From: Prosthecomicrobium sp. N25
Lineage (GTDB): Bacteria > Pseudomonadota > Alphaproteobacteria > Rhizobiales > Ancalomicrobiaceae
Reading direction: 5' to 3'
Assembly (NCBI RefSeq): GCF_037203705.1
Contig: NZ_JBBCAT010000003.1
Coordinates: 310,001 to 374,000 of the forward strand
Length of the DNA stretch: 64,000 bases
Shown here: positions 62,908-64,000 of the stretch, one piece after another
Position numbering within the stretch: position 1 is the first letter of the stretch
Layout: every line of letters starts with the position of its first letter
Position numbers and translations under genes: made by a program
Notes under the pieces: generated by a model
The model's database searches: none
What the model was told of the DNA's origin: nothing
What the model saw: the letters and a program-made list of their open reading frames with translations, nothing else

Positions 62908-62909
62908 CC

Positions 62910-63998
62910 TCACGCCCCCCAGGGCGCCGGCACGAGCCCGGGCCGGGTGACGGCCATGACCTTGAAGAGCGTCCCCATCTCCTCCGCGGAAACGAGCCGC
63001 GCGACCTCGCCGGTGATCCGCGCCCGCCCGGCCTCGTCCTGGTCCGCGCCGAGCCGGCCCGCGCGCTCCGCGAGCCCGAGGGCGAGCAGGAAATCGCCCT
63101 GCTCCATGGGCCCGTGCACGGCGGCCCGGGCCCGCCGCGCCGCGGTCGCGAGGGCCTGGAAATCGACATGCGCCGTCAGGTCCGCCTCGCCCGGCCGGTC
63201 CAGGGGGTCGACCGGCTGGTGCGCCCGCACCGCCTGGAAACTGTCGCCGATGCCGCTCTGCGCCGTGCCGTAGTCGATGGCGAGCAACGCCCCGCCCGAC
63301 CGCACGATCCGCTCGGCCAGATGCTCCATCATCGCCGCCGCGACGGCCCCCGTCTCCAGGATCGCCCCCTCCGGCACCCCCGCCAGGCGCCCCGGGACCT
63401 CCGAGGCGGTCAGTACGCCGGCCCCGAGCCCGAACGCCAGCTCACCGTCCGCGTCGAGCCCCACCACGCGCTCCCGCCACAGCCCGCCGACCCGCTGCCA
63501 TTGCCGGATCGGCAGGGCGTCGAAGAACTCGTTGGCGAGCACGACCGCCGGCCCCTCGGCGATCTCCTCGACCCGGTCGTGCCACTGCGGGGAGAGCGGT
63601 CCGCCGGCGAGCGCCTGCCGCTGCCGCGCGCGCAGCTTCGGCGAGGTCTCGACCAGGTGCAGCCGCGCCGCGCCCAGGAAATCCGGCCGGATCCGCGCCG
63701 CCCTGAGGGCGTCCGCCATGAGCGTGCCGCGGCCGGGGCCGAGTTCGACCAGCCGGAACGGATCGGGCCGACCGAGCCGCATCCAGGTGTCGACCGCCCA
63801 GAGCCCGATCAGCTCGCCGAACATCTGGCTGACCTCGGGGGCGGTGACGAAGTCCCCCGCCGCGCCGATCGCCTCGCGCGCCATGTAGTAGCCGTGCTCG
63901 GGATCGCCGAGCGCCTCCGCCATGTAGTCGGCGATCGACAGGGGACCGCCCAGCCGGATCATCGCCTTGATGCGGTGCTCCAGGGGCGTCGGGCTCAT
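62910..63998 (-). CDS. MidA/NDUFAF7-family SAM-dependent methyltransferase
   Basis: A 362-residue methyltransferase of the DUF185/MidA (NDUFAF7) family. It begins TPLEHRIKAMIRLGGPLSIADYM, has GDFVTAPEVSQMFGELIG near residue 47, SAM motif FRLVELGPGRGTLMADALRA near 80, and ANEFFDALPIRQW near 152. The human relative methylates an arginine of complex I subunit NDUFS2; a bacterial role in respiratory complex I or elsewhere is not settled. It precedes pgeF in many alphaproteobacteria. The ATG at 63998 lies at the window edge, so its ribosome-binding site is not visible. Confidence 0.93.
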   Translation of the reverse strand: MSPTPLEHRIKAMIRLGGPLSIADYMAEALGDPEHGYYMAREAIGAAGDFVTAPEVSQMFGELIGLWAVDTWMRLGRPDPFRLVELGPGRGTLMADALRAARIRPDFLGAARLHLVETSPKLRARQRQALAGGPLSPQWHDRVEEIAEGPAVVLANEFFDALPIRQWQRVGGLWRERVVGLDADGELAFGLGAGVLTASEVPGRLAGVPEGAILETGAVAAAMMEHLAERIVRSGGALLAIDYGTAQSGIGDSFQAVRAHQPVDPLDRPGEADLTAHVDFQALATAARRARAAVHGPMEQGDFLLALGLAERAGRLGADQDEAGRARITGEVARLVSAEEMGTLFKVMAVTRPGLVPAPWGA

Positions 63999-64000
63999 GG

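Overview
The window is high-GC chromosomal DNA with dense, tightly packed genes and GTGA/ATGA stop-start overlaps. The gene families point to an alphaproteobacterium of the order Hyphomicrobiales (Rhizobiales). Markers include three Omp25/31-type beta-barrel porins, the PetP-PetR regulators, the order uvrC-pgsA-moaD-moaE, an ELM1-family protein, a DUF1499/DUF1097/DUF3775 background, and MidA next to PgeF. I cannot place it to genus. No rRNA, tRNA or CRISPR array was found.

Layout. 0-9.5 kb: a YCII/DGPF protein with an ECF42-type sigma factor; small membrane transporters (SemiSWEET, DUF486, DUF1097); a second ECF sigma/anti-sigma pair facing a secreted DUF4394 protein; an EamA permease; small envelope proteins. 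9.5-14.2 kb: a LysM-like protein, a PucG-like aminotransferase, a methyltransferase, a secreted ankyrin protein and a Cds1-like PLP enzyme. 14.6-18.05 kb: an AT-rich island with an IS3-family element, a translationally coupled pair of unrecognised genes (soluble protein plus four-helix membrane protein), and repeats that look like IS ends. 18.1-25 kb: uvrB, an RTX protein, a possible YezG-type immunity protein and a globin-coupled chemoreceptor. 25-27.2 kb: a DUF4123 adaptor gene beside a protein with a C-terminal Fic/Doc toxin domain.

27.3-44.2 kb: envelope and housekeeping genes. These include an MBL hydrolase, a DM13 protein, a glycine/arginine-rich cold-shock protein, rlmJ, RNase T2, DUF1176, a GST, an AIM24 protein, three porins, a pseudo-dienelactone hydrolase, ELM1, a LivK-type binding protein facing an HTH regulator, and a FolM-like reductase. 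44.5-57.5 kb: uvrC-pgsA-moaD-moaE, a branched-chain aminotransferase, petP-petR-histidine kinase, a DUF1800-DUF1501 export pair, a TetR regulator, prs and a lipoprotein. 57.5-60.3 kb: an AT-rich spacer leading to a tiny membrane peptide, a GT4 glycosyltransferase and an FkbM methyltransferase, probably surface polysaccharide genes. 60.4-64 kb: a DoeA/creatinase-like M24 protein, pgeF, a GFA protein and a MidA methyltransferase.

The two places most worth a second look are the coupled gene pair at 16.2-17.9 kb, a candidate uncharacterised (possibly defence) system, and the Fic/Doc-domain protein with DUF4123 at 25.0-27.2 kb, a candidate type VI secretion effector module. Smaller points of interest are two enzymes lacking catalytic residues, a 47-bp tandem duplication at the end of the histidine kinase gene, and a 42-codon membrane peptide overlapping the glycosyltransferase start.
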